DNA from: Anopheles merus
Taxonomy: Eukaryota; Arthropoda; Insecta; Diptera; Culicidae
NCBI RefSeq assembly: GCF_017562075.2
Contig: NC_054084.1
Coordinates: forward strand, 33,594,633-33,658,632
Direction: 5' to 3'
Length of the DNA stretch: 64,000 nt
The notes under the pieces were generated by a model. That model had not been told where the DNA came from and made no database searches. It saw only the letters and a program-made list of their open reading frames with translations. Of this stretch, positions 11,049-23,401 are shown in pieces (the first letter of the stretch is position 1; each line of letters opens with the position of its first letter). The translations under genes were made by a program, and so were the position numbers.

Positions 11049-14000
11049 CATATTTATCAACCCACTTGCAGTGCGGGGTGGAAAAGTGCACTTTTGGGGG
11101 AGGTCCCTTGGGGACGACGAAACACACCGCAAAAAAGCGGCGAATCCACCAGCATATAAACCCCTTCCGAGGTGTGGCTGAATCATGGTGTTGTGTGCTC
11201 CCGCTAAGTGGTTCTTGTCAGTCAACCAGCAAAATGTGTGATCGTAGTTTTACTGTCTTTTTTTTTTGGCTGTTTCGTCGGCTGCCCACATTAAAGGATA
11301 GTGTCAAATGCAGATAAAACATTATCGGTAAGGCAACAAAAAAAAAACACATAAAATTGCGGTCGCTTCGAGGGAAACAAACATGTGAAATTCCATGGCA
11401 AAAGAGGCCCAAAACCAAACCTGGTGTGCGCACGTTTTTGCCTACCGGCCTTTTTTACACCACCCGTCCTCCTGCTGGGGCCCCGGTGCTCCTTAAATGC
11501 GTTTAAATTTTATGCAGCGGTTAGCAGAACAAGTGCAACAGAAAGCAACAAAAGCAGAAGCAAAAACGAAAATGATAAATTCCCACCCAAACGCCTAACC
11601 GAGAACTCTCGTCACTTTGGCGTTGTGTCCTGTCTGTGCGTTTGAATTTTAGTAACAAAAAATACCGTTTTTTGGTACAAATACCTCATGGTGCAAATTG
11701 GTGTGGTGAAGTACTAATTTGCATTTTTGTGTGTCACTTGAGGGGGTTTTTGTTTTATTTTTGTTTTAGTTGTGTGGAACCATATCTTCATCACGGTTCT
11801 CTGGTGCAACATGTGAAATATATAGTGTTGAGAAATTCTGAAAAAACAGGCCTAAATATTTCCCTCTTTTTTATTGCTTTGCTTTGTGCCCTTGTTGGTG
11901 TGTTTTATGAAAATTTTGACAAACATTCCTCAACATACAAACCCCCTCCCTTTTAATTCCAATTGTATTCTTACGGCGAGACAATGCGACGTGAGAGGGA
12001 TATGCAATTTGGCAAACAGGCTGGTTGAAATTGATGGCTTGATAATGAAATGTTGCACAAACTGCTGTGCATAGTGCGTGTAGCAGCCAGCATTATCCAT
12101 CTCGCGCACCGGAATGCGAAACATTCTTGGATTGTTGGGGCCCACACTATGTTTTAAGGGTCGCGGTAGAAGGCGCATCTTTTTAACGAAACGAAATGTT
12201 GGGCCCTTCGTGTTGCCACGCGCAACTACTTACGACTGTGTGGTGTAGCCGCTCTGAGGTAATAATAATGTGTGTATTTGTTCTGTTTGTGAGCGAAACA
12301 TTTGTTTGCAAAACAACCAGTCTGGAGAGGGGGCGGAGAAGAGGAAGCCAAAATCATCCCAGACGGTGCAGCCGATCTTTACGGATTCGGAAGATGGCAA
12401 TAAGTCTCTCAGGTGCGCGCAGGTTTGAAGTGGGAGTTTTGAAACTTAAAAAAGAAGAAGAAGAAGAAGAGGAAAAAGCGAAGTGTAATGTTTGCAAGAT
12501 ACAGGTATGTACCAACACACTGGTGGAAGACACTTGAAGTTGAAGTGGAGATGCCAAAGTTGTTCCAGCGGTGCCTGCGCTGGTATGCCTCCCTTCTGGT
12601 CTGGTTGTATGTGTGTCGATAGGAGGGAGTGTGTGTGTGTGTGGTTAATTAATCGTCAATTGTACGCTCTTGTTCAGTGCGTGAAGCGTCAGGTGGCGCG
12701 GAATGGTACGGGCAAATGTACACAAACGTAAATCATTAGCCACCGAAGCGGCATCAACGACTGGGATTACATCAACTCCTCCTGCCGCCTGTTGGTCTGC
12801 TGTGCGTCTGTGTGTTCTTTTCAGTGCTGATGCTGCACCCATCAAACAAATAGCGCTAAATCACTCAACAAAAAAAAAAACGCCCGAGCCTGACAGGAAA
12901 TTAACTAACTCCTCCTTTTCGTCTTGAGGGATCGTCATCGGACACACAAAACCTCCCTCATAATGCTGCAGAGAGCATCTCTATTCATGAACGTTTTGAA
13001 ATGGTTAAACTGTGGCAAACAGTCACACACACTTGGACAAGGGTGTGGTTTTTCATTCTTCACATGTTTCGTTTTGATATTGGAGCGGTAGTAGTGATTT
13101 GTGCTGGGAATGAAAAGCATTTTACCAAATTAGCAACATTCGTTTTCATCTGACAGACCCCGTTGTGGGTGGGATGCTGCTATTGGAGGAGGCACGGCGG
13201 CTACCTAATGCGAGTAAAACCACCTGTCAACCAGTTGACGACGATATGAGTTATTTTAAGAGCTCGGGATCGGGTTTGAATAGCGAACTCGGTTGTTGTT
13301 GTAGCAGATTTCATTTGATCTTCATCTTCACAATATCTTTTAATCAAATTCAATTTTTTGTTGTCATTTTTTTCTGAATGTCTGATTAACATGTGTTAAA
13401 ACCAAAGATCAATTTTAAAGTTGGGTGTAATTGAATAGGAAATTTTGTTTTTGTTTTTAATTTTTTTTCAATCGTGGTTTCAGTATATTCAATTCTTCAA
13501 CTTTTGAGACTGTAAAACATGTTGAAATAATGAATTAATTTTTTTTATTTAGAATACTTAAAAGATCTTAAAACTTTGTTACTTTTGAATTCAATTTGAT
13601 TGGAAAACGTAAATAATCCATCATTTTACAGTATTCAAGAAATGTTACATATTTACACCAACATCACAAGACTCCCATTGTCGTACGACGTCGCGTTCGT
13701 GTTGCATCCACTGCATCTTGTTGCACAGTGAATGCACTGCAACGCTACAAAATGCAACCTTGTATGTGTGTGTGTCTATGTGTGCTGTCGTGCTTGTTGC
13801 TGTGTGTGCATACTCGAGTTTTCACACAGCACACGGCGGTGTCACCTTGAACGAATGCTTTCGGAAGCTTCCGATCGGGCTCTGGGGCAGGCTTCATCTA
13901 CAACAGTGTGTGATGGCGTCGTACCGGGGGAGCAAAGCACACCACCACGAGGCTATCAATTGTATTTTTATGCACGGTTGTACCTTTACTCTATCACTGT

Positions 14001-14558
14001 TGCTTTACATTCGGCTACAAAGCATGTGTGTGGCTGCATGCCCTCTCACTCTCTGCAGGCTCCAGCATACACACTTCCACCGGGTGGCTATGCTTTTGAC
14101 GTAGATGATTTTACTATTCCATTCATCATCGGAGCTGGTCGGAGCGAAAGGCGAGCAAACCGGTTCACTTTACCAACGTTGCTTTACTCGTTCATATTCG
14201 AGATCGAAAGCGCCACCACGCGAAGAGCACGACGACGGACGACGGAACGCGTGATGTAAGCGCGGCAAACTGCATTCATGCCGTCAGCCGGTTGCGCTAG
14301 GTTTACATGACGGATCGGTTAGATGCGGGCGAAAAAGGGAAGTCGAAGTGAGCGGGAACCGCGTTATCGGTTAAAGTTTATGTGTGGATGAGGAAAAAAC
14401 ATGCGCTTTACAAGATAAAATTCATGTTTACTTGATGTGTTTATTTTAAGACGTACTCAAATAATTGAATAATGAATAATTTATGAAGCATTTGCATGAT
14501 GCTCCGTTCAAATTTCCGATTTATTTATGTATGTTGAATAACTAACCTTTTTTTTAAG

Positions 14559-14773
14559 ATATGTACTCACCAGAAAATCAATATATTTGTCGTCTTTTGA
14601 ACCGGCTCTTGAAGCTTCGTCTCTACGTACCCCAGCGAGAGATGGTGCGTGTGCAGTATGACGTTTTCATCGAATTGCCTCCCGAAAGTCAACTGCTCTC
14701 TAAGCATCCATTGCACGTAAACATCCACACACTCTCACTGGCATCATTGCCAAGTGGAAGTCAAATTGCGTAG
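14559..14773 (+). CDS. Weak candidate exon after a good-looking acceptor, product unknown
   Basis: A textbook-like 3' splice signal precedes it: branch-like aactaac at 14,540-14,546, then a T-run ending in AAG at 14,558. The following frame begins MYSPENQYICRLLNRLLKL and stays open for 70 codons to a TAG at 14,771. I recognise no domain and see no donor before the stop, so it could only be a terminal exon. AT-rich introns contain many decoy acceptors, so I rate it low. Confidence 0.18.
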
Positions 14774-15481
14774 GTCATCAATTCGAAACGATCACGTACG
14801 ACGAGAGCTGGGTGTGTGCGATGCGTTTATGCTGAATGTTCGGTTCCTTTCCCCTTTTGCTTAGGGAGAAAGTGGATGAAAAAGCACATAACCCACCGCT
14901 ATGCATCGGCGTCAAACGAGTGCGAAGAAATGGAGAGGGCTAGCAATGCAATGCTTCGCTCCTCCGGGCTCTCTAGCACTATTGATTGCTGATTTATTTA
15001 TTTTTGCTTCCCTCGGTTGCAGCCAGCCAGAGCCCCCGAGGGAAGCACCAGCTCAGGCAGCAGCATATCGGGGAGCTTGTGGCCTGATCTGTGTGTGTGT
15101 GTGTGTGTCTGGTTGGAGCATCATCTTTTTGAAGATGTTTTCCAACCATCCAGTCAGAGGGTGAGCCAGACTGGCCCGCAAGCAATCGACGGGAATGAAA
15201 GTGGATGCGATCGGTTACCCATCCTCGGGTTCAGTGTGTGACAGTAGAATCAATATGGCTAATGTGTGTTTGGCAAGAAGAAGGTCGATGAGGAGAGAAG
15301 AAGCCGTGGCTGAGTGTCATCTGTTGGTTGAGTTTTATTTCCTTGTGTTCCCCGTCCCGACTCAACAAATGAATTAGAAGATGTCACAAAGGAGAAGGAT
15401 CCGTTCGGTGCGCTCATTTTAGTGTGTATGAATTTTAAAAGCACACACATGTCGAACGCATTCATTGGATTCTTACACACT

Positions 15482-15495
15482 ATTAGTAGACTTGT
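15482..15495. repeat. Left target-site duplication of the SINE
   Basis: The 14-mer attagtagacttgt is found immediately left of the SINE and again, without a mismatch, at 15,702-15,715. This marks a retroposition event by target-primed reverse transcription. Confidence 0.9.
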
Positions 15496-15701
15496 AAGCC
15501 GGTCTCATGGTACAGTCGTCAACTCGTACGACTTAACAACATGCCCGTCATGGGTTCAAGCCCCAAATAGACCGTGCCGCCATACGTAGGACTGACTATC
15601 CTGCTATGGGGGGAAAATCATAAGTCACTGAAAGCCAACCCCACAAGTGGGTGGGCAGGCCTTGATCGGCATCGGTTGTTGAGCCAAAGAAGAAGAAGAA
15701 G
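15496..15701 (+). mobile_element. tRNA-derived SINE of the SINE200 type (Anopheles)
   Basis: A 206-bp non-autonomous retroposon. The head is tRNA-like with internal Pol III promoter elements: a box A-like stretch around ggtacagtcgtcaactcg and a box B match (gggttcaagcccc, about 15,553-15,565). A non-tRNA body follows, and the tail is a run of AAG units (aaagaagaagaagaag). It has a perfect 14-bp duplication on both sides. From memory of the family I recognise this as SINE200, abundant in An. gambiae. It appears full length and in + orientation. Exact flanking duplications argue for a fairly recent insertion, possibly polymorphic between populations. It encodes no protein and would need a LINE reverse transcriptase in trans. 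Confidence 0.88.
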
Positions 15702-15715
15702 ATTAGTAGACTTGT
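15702..15715. repeat. Right target-site duplication of the SINE
   Basis: Exact copy of the 14-mer at 15,482-15,495. Confidence 0.9.
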
Positions 15716-15976
15716 TCGTTTCTGATGGGAAAAGTGCACTTGCATTTGCATGCAAAATTGTATTCTTTTTGACCGAGGGAAAAACATGTTGGAAAAAGGG
15801 TTCAACTATAAAAATGCAAAATCAAATGGGAATCTCTTACCAGCAACGACTGATCAAAGTGCAAAAACACGTTTTTTGTTTGCGCTGGTGCACCGTTTTC
15901 CGCTGACAAAACCTTTCTTCAACCGGGTGCAGCACAATCAAAACCCGCACTTTTACTGTCAGTGCAGTTCACACAT

Positions 15977-16085
<109 letters not shown>

Positions 16086-17149
16086 CGTCATTCCCTTTTC
16101 TTCTCCCACCGGTAGAATGTGTCGCGTTTTTTCGCCCAACACCGATCTCAGCGGTTGCCGTCCACTGTTGTCACAAGAACTGCTGCGCCACCGTGCACGG
16201 ATGGGGGAAAATGCAACAAATTTTCCCGCCCCCCCACCATGTCTGGGTATGCAGCCAGCAGCGGCAACGGAATGCTCCTGCACCATTACACCTCCCTGCC
16301 CGTGGCCATCTTCTGCCCAGAGATGGGGAGGGAGATGTGCTGACTCAATTTATCTGACGCGCGTTTTCGCGTTCGATTGGCGGGTTGAGTGTATCGTCAC
16401 AATCTTGTGCAAATAAAATTCTGATGAGCGAATGGGAAACTGCGCACCGCGCGCATCCTTTTGCACCAAGGAATGCCAAGAGTAGTTGTCAGCATACAAT
16501 GGATCGCGTGGTGTATCATTGAACTCACTCTCGAGCAGCTCGATGTTTGAAATATGTTTGAACATGTGAAGAAGTGAAATTGACTGCGCTTAATAGGGAA
16601 ACGAGTTTATTGCGCTTTGCACTCCCGGGTGTGTAACGGGTCGGGAAAAGGGGTAGGTGACTGTGATCCAACAGCTTTTTTCTCTTTTTTTGCCTTGGTG
16701 TGGATGCAGTTTTTTCGCTTGGGGTATTTTTTTCTTTCTTTCTTTCCCTATCAAATTGTCATCCGTCACTCACTTGCAGTAAGTGTTTGATGGGTTTTTT
16801 GGATGGCGCTTTGATACTTTCGCACTGCTGATTGGCATGCATCGTATTACTACTCCTCGATTGGTTTGGGACCTGAGAAAAACACTCCAGGAAAAACTGT
16901 TTTGTGCTTATTTTGTTTGCGTAAATTGTGCTCTTCTCTTGAACAGTGGAGGACAGCGGACCAAACAACCCCGCGATGAACTCATTGATGCGTGGAAAAT
17001 AAATTATGACTGGACGGATTTATTTCAGCTGACCGGTTTTTGCATGGCTCTGAGGCTGGTTTTGTTTGACTAGTATCGATAATTAGCAGTTGACTGCCGT
17101 GCTGTTGTGGTGTCGATTGGAGCAGCAGCGCTCCCGTTTGTGAAATGAC

Positions 17150-17340
17150 TAAAAATAATTTAATTTACATTCATCGAGCGTGTGTTTCAAGCTTTGGAAG
17201 CGAGGGGAATGGAAGCAAAGGCGAGGGTCATTTTATTATGATTTCGATTTCTAATTAGTGACAGATTGTAGCGGGATTGATGATTTGCTCTCTGGCTAAT
17301 TGATAAGCAGCGTGAGCTTTTAATTACTACTAGATCCAAG
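17150..17340. promoter_or_regulatory. Possible enhancer: cluster of TAAT-core sites
   Basis: Five homeodomain-type cores lie within 190 bp: aataatttaattta (17,154), ttttattatg (17,231), ctaattag (17,251), ctaattgata (17,296) and ttttaattac (17,318). Density is higher than in the flanks. Such sites are short and AT-rich sequence yields them by chance, so this is only a suggestion. Confidence 0.25.
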
Positions 17341-17508
17341 GCAGAGCAAAGGAGGACACACATGCGGTCCTTGATTTGATGTATTTAATGGCTGGAAAAA
17401 TGTGGTCGTTGGTATGGCATTATCATCATTAACTGCTACGGGATATTTCGTGATTGTATTGTCAGCTTCTCATTCTGAGTTCTTATCATAAGTTGGATGC
17501 ATCTGAAT

Positions 17509-18168
17509 TAGTGATGTGCTCTCTGGAGCGCACACCCACTGCTCCTATCCGACTCCGACTATTGTTAGTCCTATTGTGACTCCGGCAAAATGGGAACCAT
17601 TAGTTCCGCGAGGAGTCGGACTCGTAGTTGTCTGTATCGGAACCGTTCGGAGTCGTCCGGAGTCGCTGGGAGACGTCCGGAGTCGTTCGGAGTTGTCCGG
17701 AGTTGTCCGAAATCGACCGGAATTGGAATCGGTCCGAGTCAACTGGAACCGTCCGAAGCAATGTGCTTGTGATCAGGCATTTAATTTCGTAGTGTTTTTT
17801 TGCCTTTCACTTTGTGCGTGCATTTCGGCCTTCGTAGACCTTTGTTTCGAAAGCCGACTCCGGACTCCAGACGACTCTGACTCCGGGCGACTCCGGACGA
17901 CTTCGACTCTGGACGACTTCGGGCGATTCCAGGCAACTCCGACTTTGGGCGACTCTGGACGACTTTGGACGACTCTGGACGACTCTGGACGACTCTGGAC
18001 GACTCTGGAGTCCTCTGGAGGCCTCTGGACGATTCTGGAGGACTCTGGAGGACTCTGGACGACTCTGGACGACTCTGGACGACTCTGGACGACTCTGGAC
18101 AACTCTGGACGACTCCGGACGACTCCGGAGGGCTCTGGAGAACTTTGGAGGACTCTGGACGGCTATCT
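17509..18168. repeat. Minisatellite element copy 1, two arms in opposite orientation
   Basis: The element starts with tagtgatgtgctctctggagcgc (17,509-17,531) and a leader ending near gactccggcaaaatgg, both shared with the copy at 60,272. Two repeat arms follow. The first (about 17,610-17,755) is built of degenerate ggagtcgtccggagtcg-type units. The second (about 17,845-18,165) has the complementary orientation with a 10-bp unit gactctggac, tandem many times. They are separated by about 90 bp of unrelated sequence. Long frames (up to 251 codons) reading SGRLWTTLDD- or RPESSRVVQS-like repeats arise because the 10-bp unit lacks stops in several frames; I do not consider them genes. Confidence 0.85.
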
Positions 18169-21100
18169 CCTGGTGTTTAGCTATTATCATATTATCACGC
18201 ATTATCCCAACTCATGTTTTATGGGCATAGTTATCCGGTGTTATTTGAATGACATAATCAAGACATCCTAAAACTTGGCGTAGGACATCCTAAACAGGCT
18301 TTTAAAAATAATACTTAAAAATAATAACGAAACAGAAAATTGCAAAACATGCATTACATCATCGGTTTTGGGATGAATATCCAGTAATATAACAGATTCT
18401 TTACGGAAGATTGCGTAACGATTGCCCCTTCAATGTTATACTATTCCATTTTCACTATCCATCAGCGCCCGAGAGGGTCGATTGGTAAGAGTAAAGTATT
18501 CTTTTTAACGCAAATTAGACCTACGAATCGATCGTTAAGTGTTTGGCACCCCTTCTTTTCGTCTGGTAAGGTGTGTGGTGTTACGGTCGCAGTGCTAATC
18601 AAACCCCACTTCTTCCCGCCTGCAAACATTCCACACAGACATCCAGTTATCTTGTTCGCAGCAGCATCCGCCGCGTAGTATTGATTTTCTGTAGCACACA
18701 AAAAAAGGAGACTCTGCACTGCTCTGGTTATCGCCAATGCGAGCCACATCCTAAAATTAGCACCTTCTTTTCGTGTGATACTTTGACTAGCGGCAGCCAC
18801 ACAACAACAACAACAACAGCTCGATCGTGTTGAGGTGCGGTGGTAGGATGAGATAGTACCAGATTCTGGGCGCTCGGAGGCTGTGCTTATGTACCGGTTA
18901 CTTGTCGCTTTGCGGGGTTGTTTTTTTGTGTGTGCTGTTTTTGTTGAAGTTTATAATTAGCGTCCTGATCGTAATGGAATCTGTGGTTTTCCACCAGCTC
19001 GATTTGTTCACCGTGTGTCTAACACAACAATTCCCTGTGTGTGTGTCTGTGTGCTTGTGTGTAAATGTGTGTGTGTCCTGTGCTAACCGAGCTCGTGTAA
19101 CACTGTCTAATGCCATCGAATTGTCGTAGCAGATCGAATACTTAAGGCGGATATTGATGTTCGGATCGGTCGCGTCCCGGTTTGCAATCGACAGAAGAAT
19201 CTTCCCTGTCCTCACCACCACCGTATCTCCGTCTTGCTCCGGGTGTTCTATACCATTCTCAACTGTTTCTAAGAGTGTTAGAGTATCGTCAGCCTAAAAT
19301 TAATAGCACCATTAGCTTTTGGGTACTATTTGATTTGTGTTCCTTTTTTACGTTGTCGATTTTTTGCCCCGATGTGGGGCTCTATTTTTATGCCTTTCGT
19401 GCGGCCTCGTGGTATGTGGTGACATTTTCCCGCCGCCTCACCAACACACCGAAGGCTCCGGTCCGAAGAGGCGGTGACGTTGGTAGGCGAAACCAACCTA
19501 CGACGACGAGAAGACTACGGCGAAGATGACAATGATGGTGATGATTAGCGAAGAAGATCGCGCAGCGAAACGATCGATCGCGCGCGCTGATGATCGGGAA
19601 AAGGAGCCCCTAAAAGGTGTGCGTGTGCTTATTGCTGTGCTGCAGATGCTGTTGTACCCACCAACCCCATCTGCTTCTTCTCCTGCTCACCGCGGGTGTA
19701 TGGTGTGCGCGGCACTGTTCGAGGTGCGCGCCTTCGGTCGGATGTGAAGCTGTGCTTGCGGTTCATTCCACGATTTGCCGGTTCGAAGTTTGCATCGGGA
19801 CGTTGCTACCGGTACAGCACCGCAGCGCACCGTTAGCGCTCCCCCCCCAAAAACGAGCACCAAGTGCTTTGATTTTGTAATTTGACTTTGCGCTTCTTAA
19901 GCCATTACCTTGAGCCGCCGCCGGCGCTTGAACGAACGAAGAAACAGCGGCCGAGAGATAGAACAAAATCAAACGACAATTTGGAATATTGATAATCGTG
20001 TGTTTGTGTATGTGTGTGTATGTGTATTTGTGTTTTTTTATTTTATTTGGTGTTTGTGTTTATTTGTGTGTTTTTATGTGTACTTTTAGCCAAGGTTTAC
20101 GTTGCGAACTCAATTGGTTTCATTTTCTCGTTCTGTGTGTATTATATAATTTTTAGTTAAATTTTCATTTGTGTAAAATTTATTTTTAATTATGCAAAAG
20201 CAACATAACAAAATGATAAATGATTTAAAATAAATTTAACCACTAATTAAAAACGAAAAAATGAAACAATAACCCTTCGCTCGTTGAAAAAGAAACAAAG
20301 AAAAGAGTAGATAAGCGAAACAAGAATACAAAAAAAAAACAAGAATATGCAAACATCAATATGTAAAACTGTGTTTTTTTATGTGCTTCTGTGAATGATT
20401 AACGATCACTGGACGTAGCCATTAAAGTGTGTGTCCCTGTGTGTTACATAAATCAACCCGTTCGAGGCGAGGGTGAAACTAAAACTGTATGTGTTTGTGT
20501 GTATAATAGATAACAAACCCAGCTCAATCGAGGATGATTCCATTATGTGCAGTGTATGTGTGTGTGTTATCTAAAAATCAGACATCCCTTTTTCTCTCCC
20601 TCGCTCTCGCTCTCTTTCTCTTCATTATCCTTTCGGCATTTGTTTTTCACCATTAAGCGTGCCGGCTGTCGTTATATATTATTTATATATGATTTATCTT
20701 TGTCGTGTGTTAATTGAGTGTAATTTTCATCCTCTGCAGCGCCGCCGCGCCCAGCCTTTCTGTGTGCAATCGTCACCACCACCACCACCTCCATCAATCT
20801 TTCTTGTGCTATTCTCTCTATCTCTACACCGTCGTCTCTACCGAGCCATCATTATTCTGAATGTGTGATCGTGTGTTCGTGAATGTTTTGTGATATGAGG
20901 TTTGGCGTTAATGATAGAATGATTACAGCGCTGCGAAAACAAAAACCAAAAAAAAAACAAATTATGTATCAATAGTCTCGTTTTGATCGTCGCTCGGAGA
21001 TGATATATGCAAAACACCCCAAAAGGGTTGTGCATCCAATCAAAAATACCTGTTCTGAAATAGTTTCCCGATAGATCGAGAGCAGCCAGGAAACGACACA

Positions 21101-23229
21101 TACACGCACAGAAGCGAGGAAAAAAAAACAATTGCCCGATATCAATTGTACTGCCTGGGTGGGTAGGGGTTGTGTAAAAAGAGCGGTTGTTGCGTTTTAC
21201 CCTACCAATTCAGGAGGTTGGGCGGGAAATATGTGTCGAAAAGCGAAACGCACACTCACCTTGGGGTGAAATAAAATGCTGGAAAAATATCAATAATTCG
21301 CCCCGAAGCGGACAACATTCACTCATAGACAGTGCGATAATTGTGTTTCATGTTTGTTTTTTTTTTCATGTTTTAATTTTTCCCTATTGAAGGGAAACGA
21401 AGGCAAGGGTGCTCGAAGCGGAAGTAACGTATGTGCGTGTAACACCGTTAGGGGAGGAAGGGGGTATGTGTGCAGTATGTTGTTAATTAACAAAAATTAT
21501 CAACCGTGCGTATGATTATAATGACACATAAATCAATGTTGGTGTTCTTTCTGCTCGTCGCCACCCATCCCTACCCGTGCATAACGCTCGCGCTCGGCCT
21601 GCCGTCCGGGTTCGGGTTCGTGCGGTTTGTTGGTGAAAATTTTGTGGAAACTTTGATCTTCCTGTTGCTGTGGTGAGAACACACGGCCGTGTGCATCTTT
21701 TTGTTATTGTTGCTATTTACATTAAACTGTTCATCACACGCAGTGGCCTAGAGAGCTGGATGTGATGCTTCCTCCACAGTTTCATAAAAAAAGAGCAACA
21801 TGCCAAAAAAGCTGGTGGAAAAAAAGAACATAACCTGCGTGAAAACGCCTGAAATAAAGATGTGATGTTTGTCGATTGAAAAAAAAGCAACAAAAAAGTG
21901 AAATAAATCATTCTCATCACCGATATGATAGCACCCCCTTCGGTACAGCGGAATGCAGAGTGGATGAGAGGAGGACGTGCTTTACTTCATTTGCCGTTGC
22001 ATAATTTGCCAATAATTACGTTCGTGTGTGTACGTAGCTTGGAATTGCTTCATCTCCCCCCTGCTGTGTTCCCAGCATTACTCATCCAGGAAGATTTTTT
22101 GTGTGTGCGTGTTCATTCTGTGTCCAATCACAACACACCGTGTGATTTAATGTTTTGCACACACGCAAAAAAAAAAATCGCAACCACATTGCCTACGAAA
22201 GGGAAAAGTGAGCAAAAATCGTACTCCCATAAACAAATAAACAAACAAATAGGCACCCCCAGAGTTCGGTGTGTCAGCTTGGGGGTAGTGCACAAGCATA
22301 AAGCAGAGCAGAGGATGCTGCGTTTTATGCGCTTTTGGTTTCCGCAAACTAGTTAACAAACCCCCTAAACAGACTTTTTTGTAAGCCCATGCTGGGGTCT
22401 GGTTACGCCGATAATTACTATCTCTACATTCTGTCCATGCCAGACAGGCCGGGGGCTGAATGCAGAGAAGGATGAGCGGTAATAGCAGTAATGAAACGAT
22501 ATGTGTAACATAATTATTTTCCGCTTACTGCTGGGCTAACATTACCGCAACGTGCACCAGTGCGCCATCATCAAATCAATCATGGCGTTTGTGCTTCAAT
22601 CAACACAATAAAAAATCCCTGCGCCACACCACGCTCGCTGATTTAGTTTTGTAATACAATGTGCTGTTTTTTCATCCGCACCCGCGTCGACTCTCGAATG
22701 GTACATTTGAAATTCAACTGGTGGAAAATAACTCAAACATGGTTTTTGTAATATGGGCGTGTCTGTATATCCACGCGGGAGCGTTCTGGTCTGTTTTTGT
22801 AATGCTTTTTTTATCGGTTATTAATGGAATGAAAAATGATATGCATACCAACAACTGTTAAACTCTATTCTCTCTGGTGCAACATAATCGGTGCTCTGTA
22901 TGTGCGTGTATGTGTGTGTGTTTCTGGGAAAATGTAATCAATGGTAAAATTCTAAACCACCACGATGCGCTCCTATGGTTCCTATGTGTGCCGATGAAAT
23001 CTATCGGGAACATTTGCTTGCGACGAACAAAACGTGATAAATCAATGTGTGTATGTACAATTGCCCGTTTCGCTTGTGCTGTAAATCCCCAAATGCCAAT
23101 TCCGAATCATTTTGTTCTTTTCGGTGGGTGTTCTCATCGGTTACCCGTTATATCTGTTGAAATTGAATTAAAAAAATTTGACTACGCGTCGCGTGTGTTT
23201 GTGTGTGTGTGAAACAATTGGTTGAAATC
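18169..23229. other. Noncoding stretch, no recognisable gene
   Basis: It holds a T/G-rich tract (19,995-20,085) and AT-rich sequence around 20.1-20.4 kb. A GC-rich patch lies at 19.4-19.9 kb, where a frame starting at 19,526 looks mildly coding-like for about 30 codons before gtgtgc. An acceptor-like site (ttttcatcctctgcag, ending near 20,739) is followed by a CGCCGCC-rich stretch, but I find no supported exon. It could be an upstream intron or the 5' flank of the gene that begins to show at 23.2 kb. Confidence 0.55.
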
Positions 23230-23401
23230 ATGAAAAGTCGTACAAAATCACCCAGCAGTCCATGTGGAGGAGTGGGCGGCGGAGGGGCAGGAGTTGGCCC
23301 CATCTGTCCGCTGCGAAATGAGGAATCCGCCAAATCGTACCCGTCGATCAGTGCAGCCTACTGGTTGCCGGCACCGACACCGACACCATACCAAGTGCCA
23401 G
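23230..23401 (+). CDS. Candidate coding exon of a proline-rich protein, ending at a splice donor
   Basis: From an ATG at 23,230 the frame gives 57 codons beginning MKSRTKSPSSPCGGVGGGG and ending SAAYWLPAPTPTPYQVP. The last base G (23,401) is followed by gttagt, a usable 5' splice site, leaving the exon in phase 1. Codon third positions are GC-rich and the composition looks like a disordered region of a regulatory or signalling protein, unlike the surrounding DNA. The left boundary is uncertain. The ATG has a poor context, so the exon may instead begin at an internal acceptor such as cacccag (AG at 23,254-23,255), or extend left where the frame stays open to about 23,203. The phase matches the exon at 63,372, with two ratchet-type sites between them. 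I do not recognise the protein family. Confidence 0.5.

Larger units (their letters stand above)
553..15481. other. Noncoding stretch with microsatellites, no recognisable gene
   Basis: I find no conserved domain, tRNA or convincing multi-exon structure here. It contains short GT/CA runs, a poly-C run, GA and CTG runs, and AT-rich islands around 3.9-4.2, 10.3-10.9 and 13.3-13.7 kb. The longest frames (for example 1,190-1,768 minus and 13,732-14,259 plus) have shifting composition, cross simple repeats and overlap equally long frames on the other strand, so I treat them as chance. It may be intergenic or an upstream intron of the + strand gene proposed from 23.2 kb; the sequence does not decide. 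Confidence 0.6.

Noticed and set aside
13732..14259. 175-codon frame on the plus strand
   Set aside because: Cys-Val run from a GT repeat and no domain; a second frame overlaps it.
16681..16790. Possible ratchet point at the CAG ending at 16,780
   Set aside because: The bases after CAG are TAAGTG, lacking the G of the GT donor.
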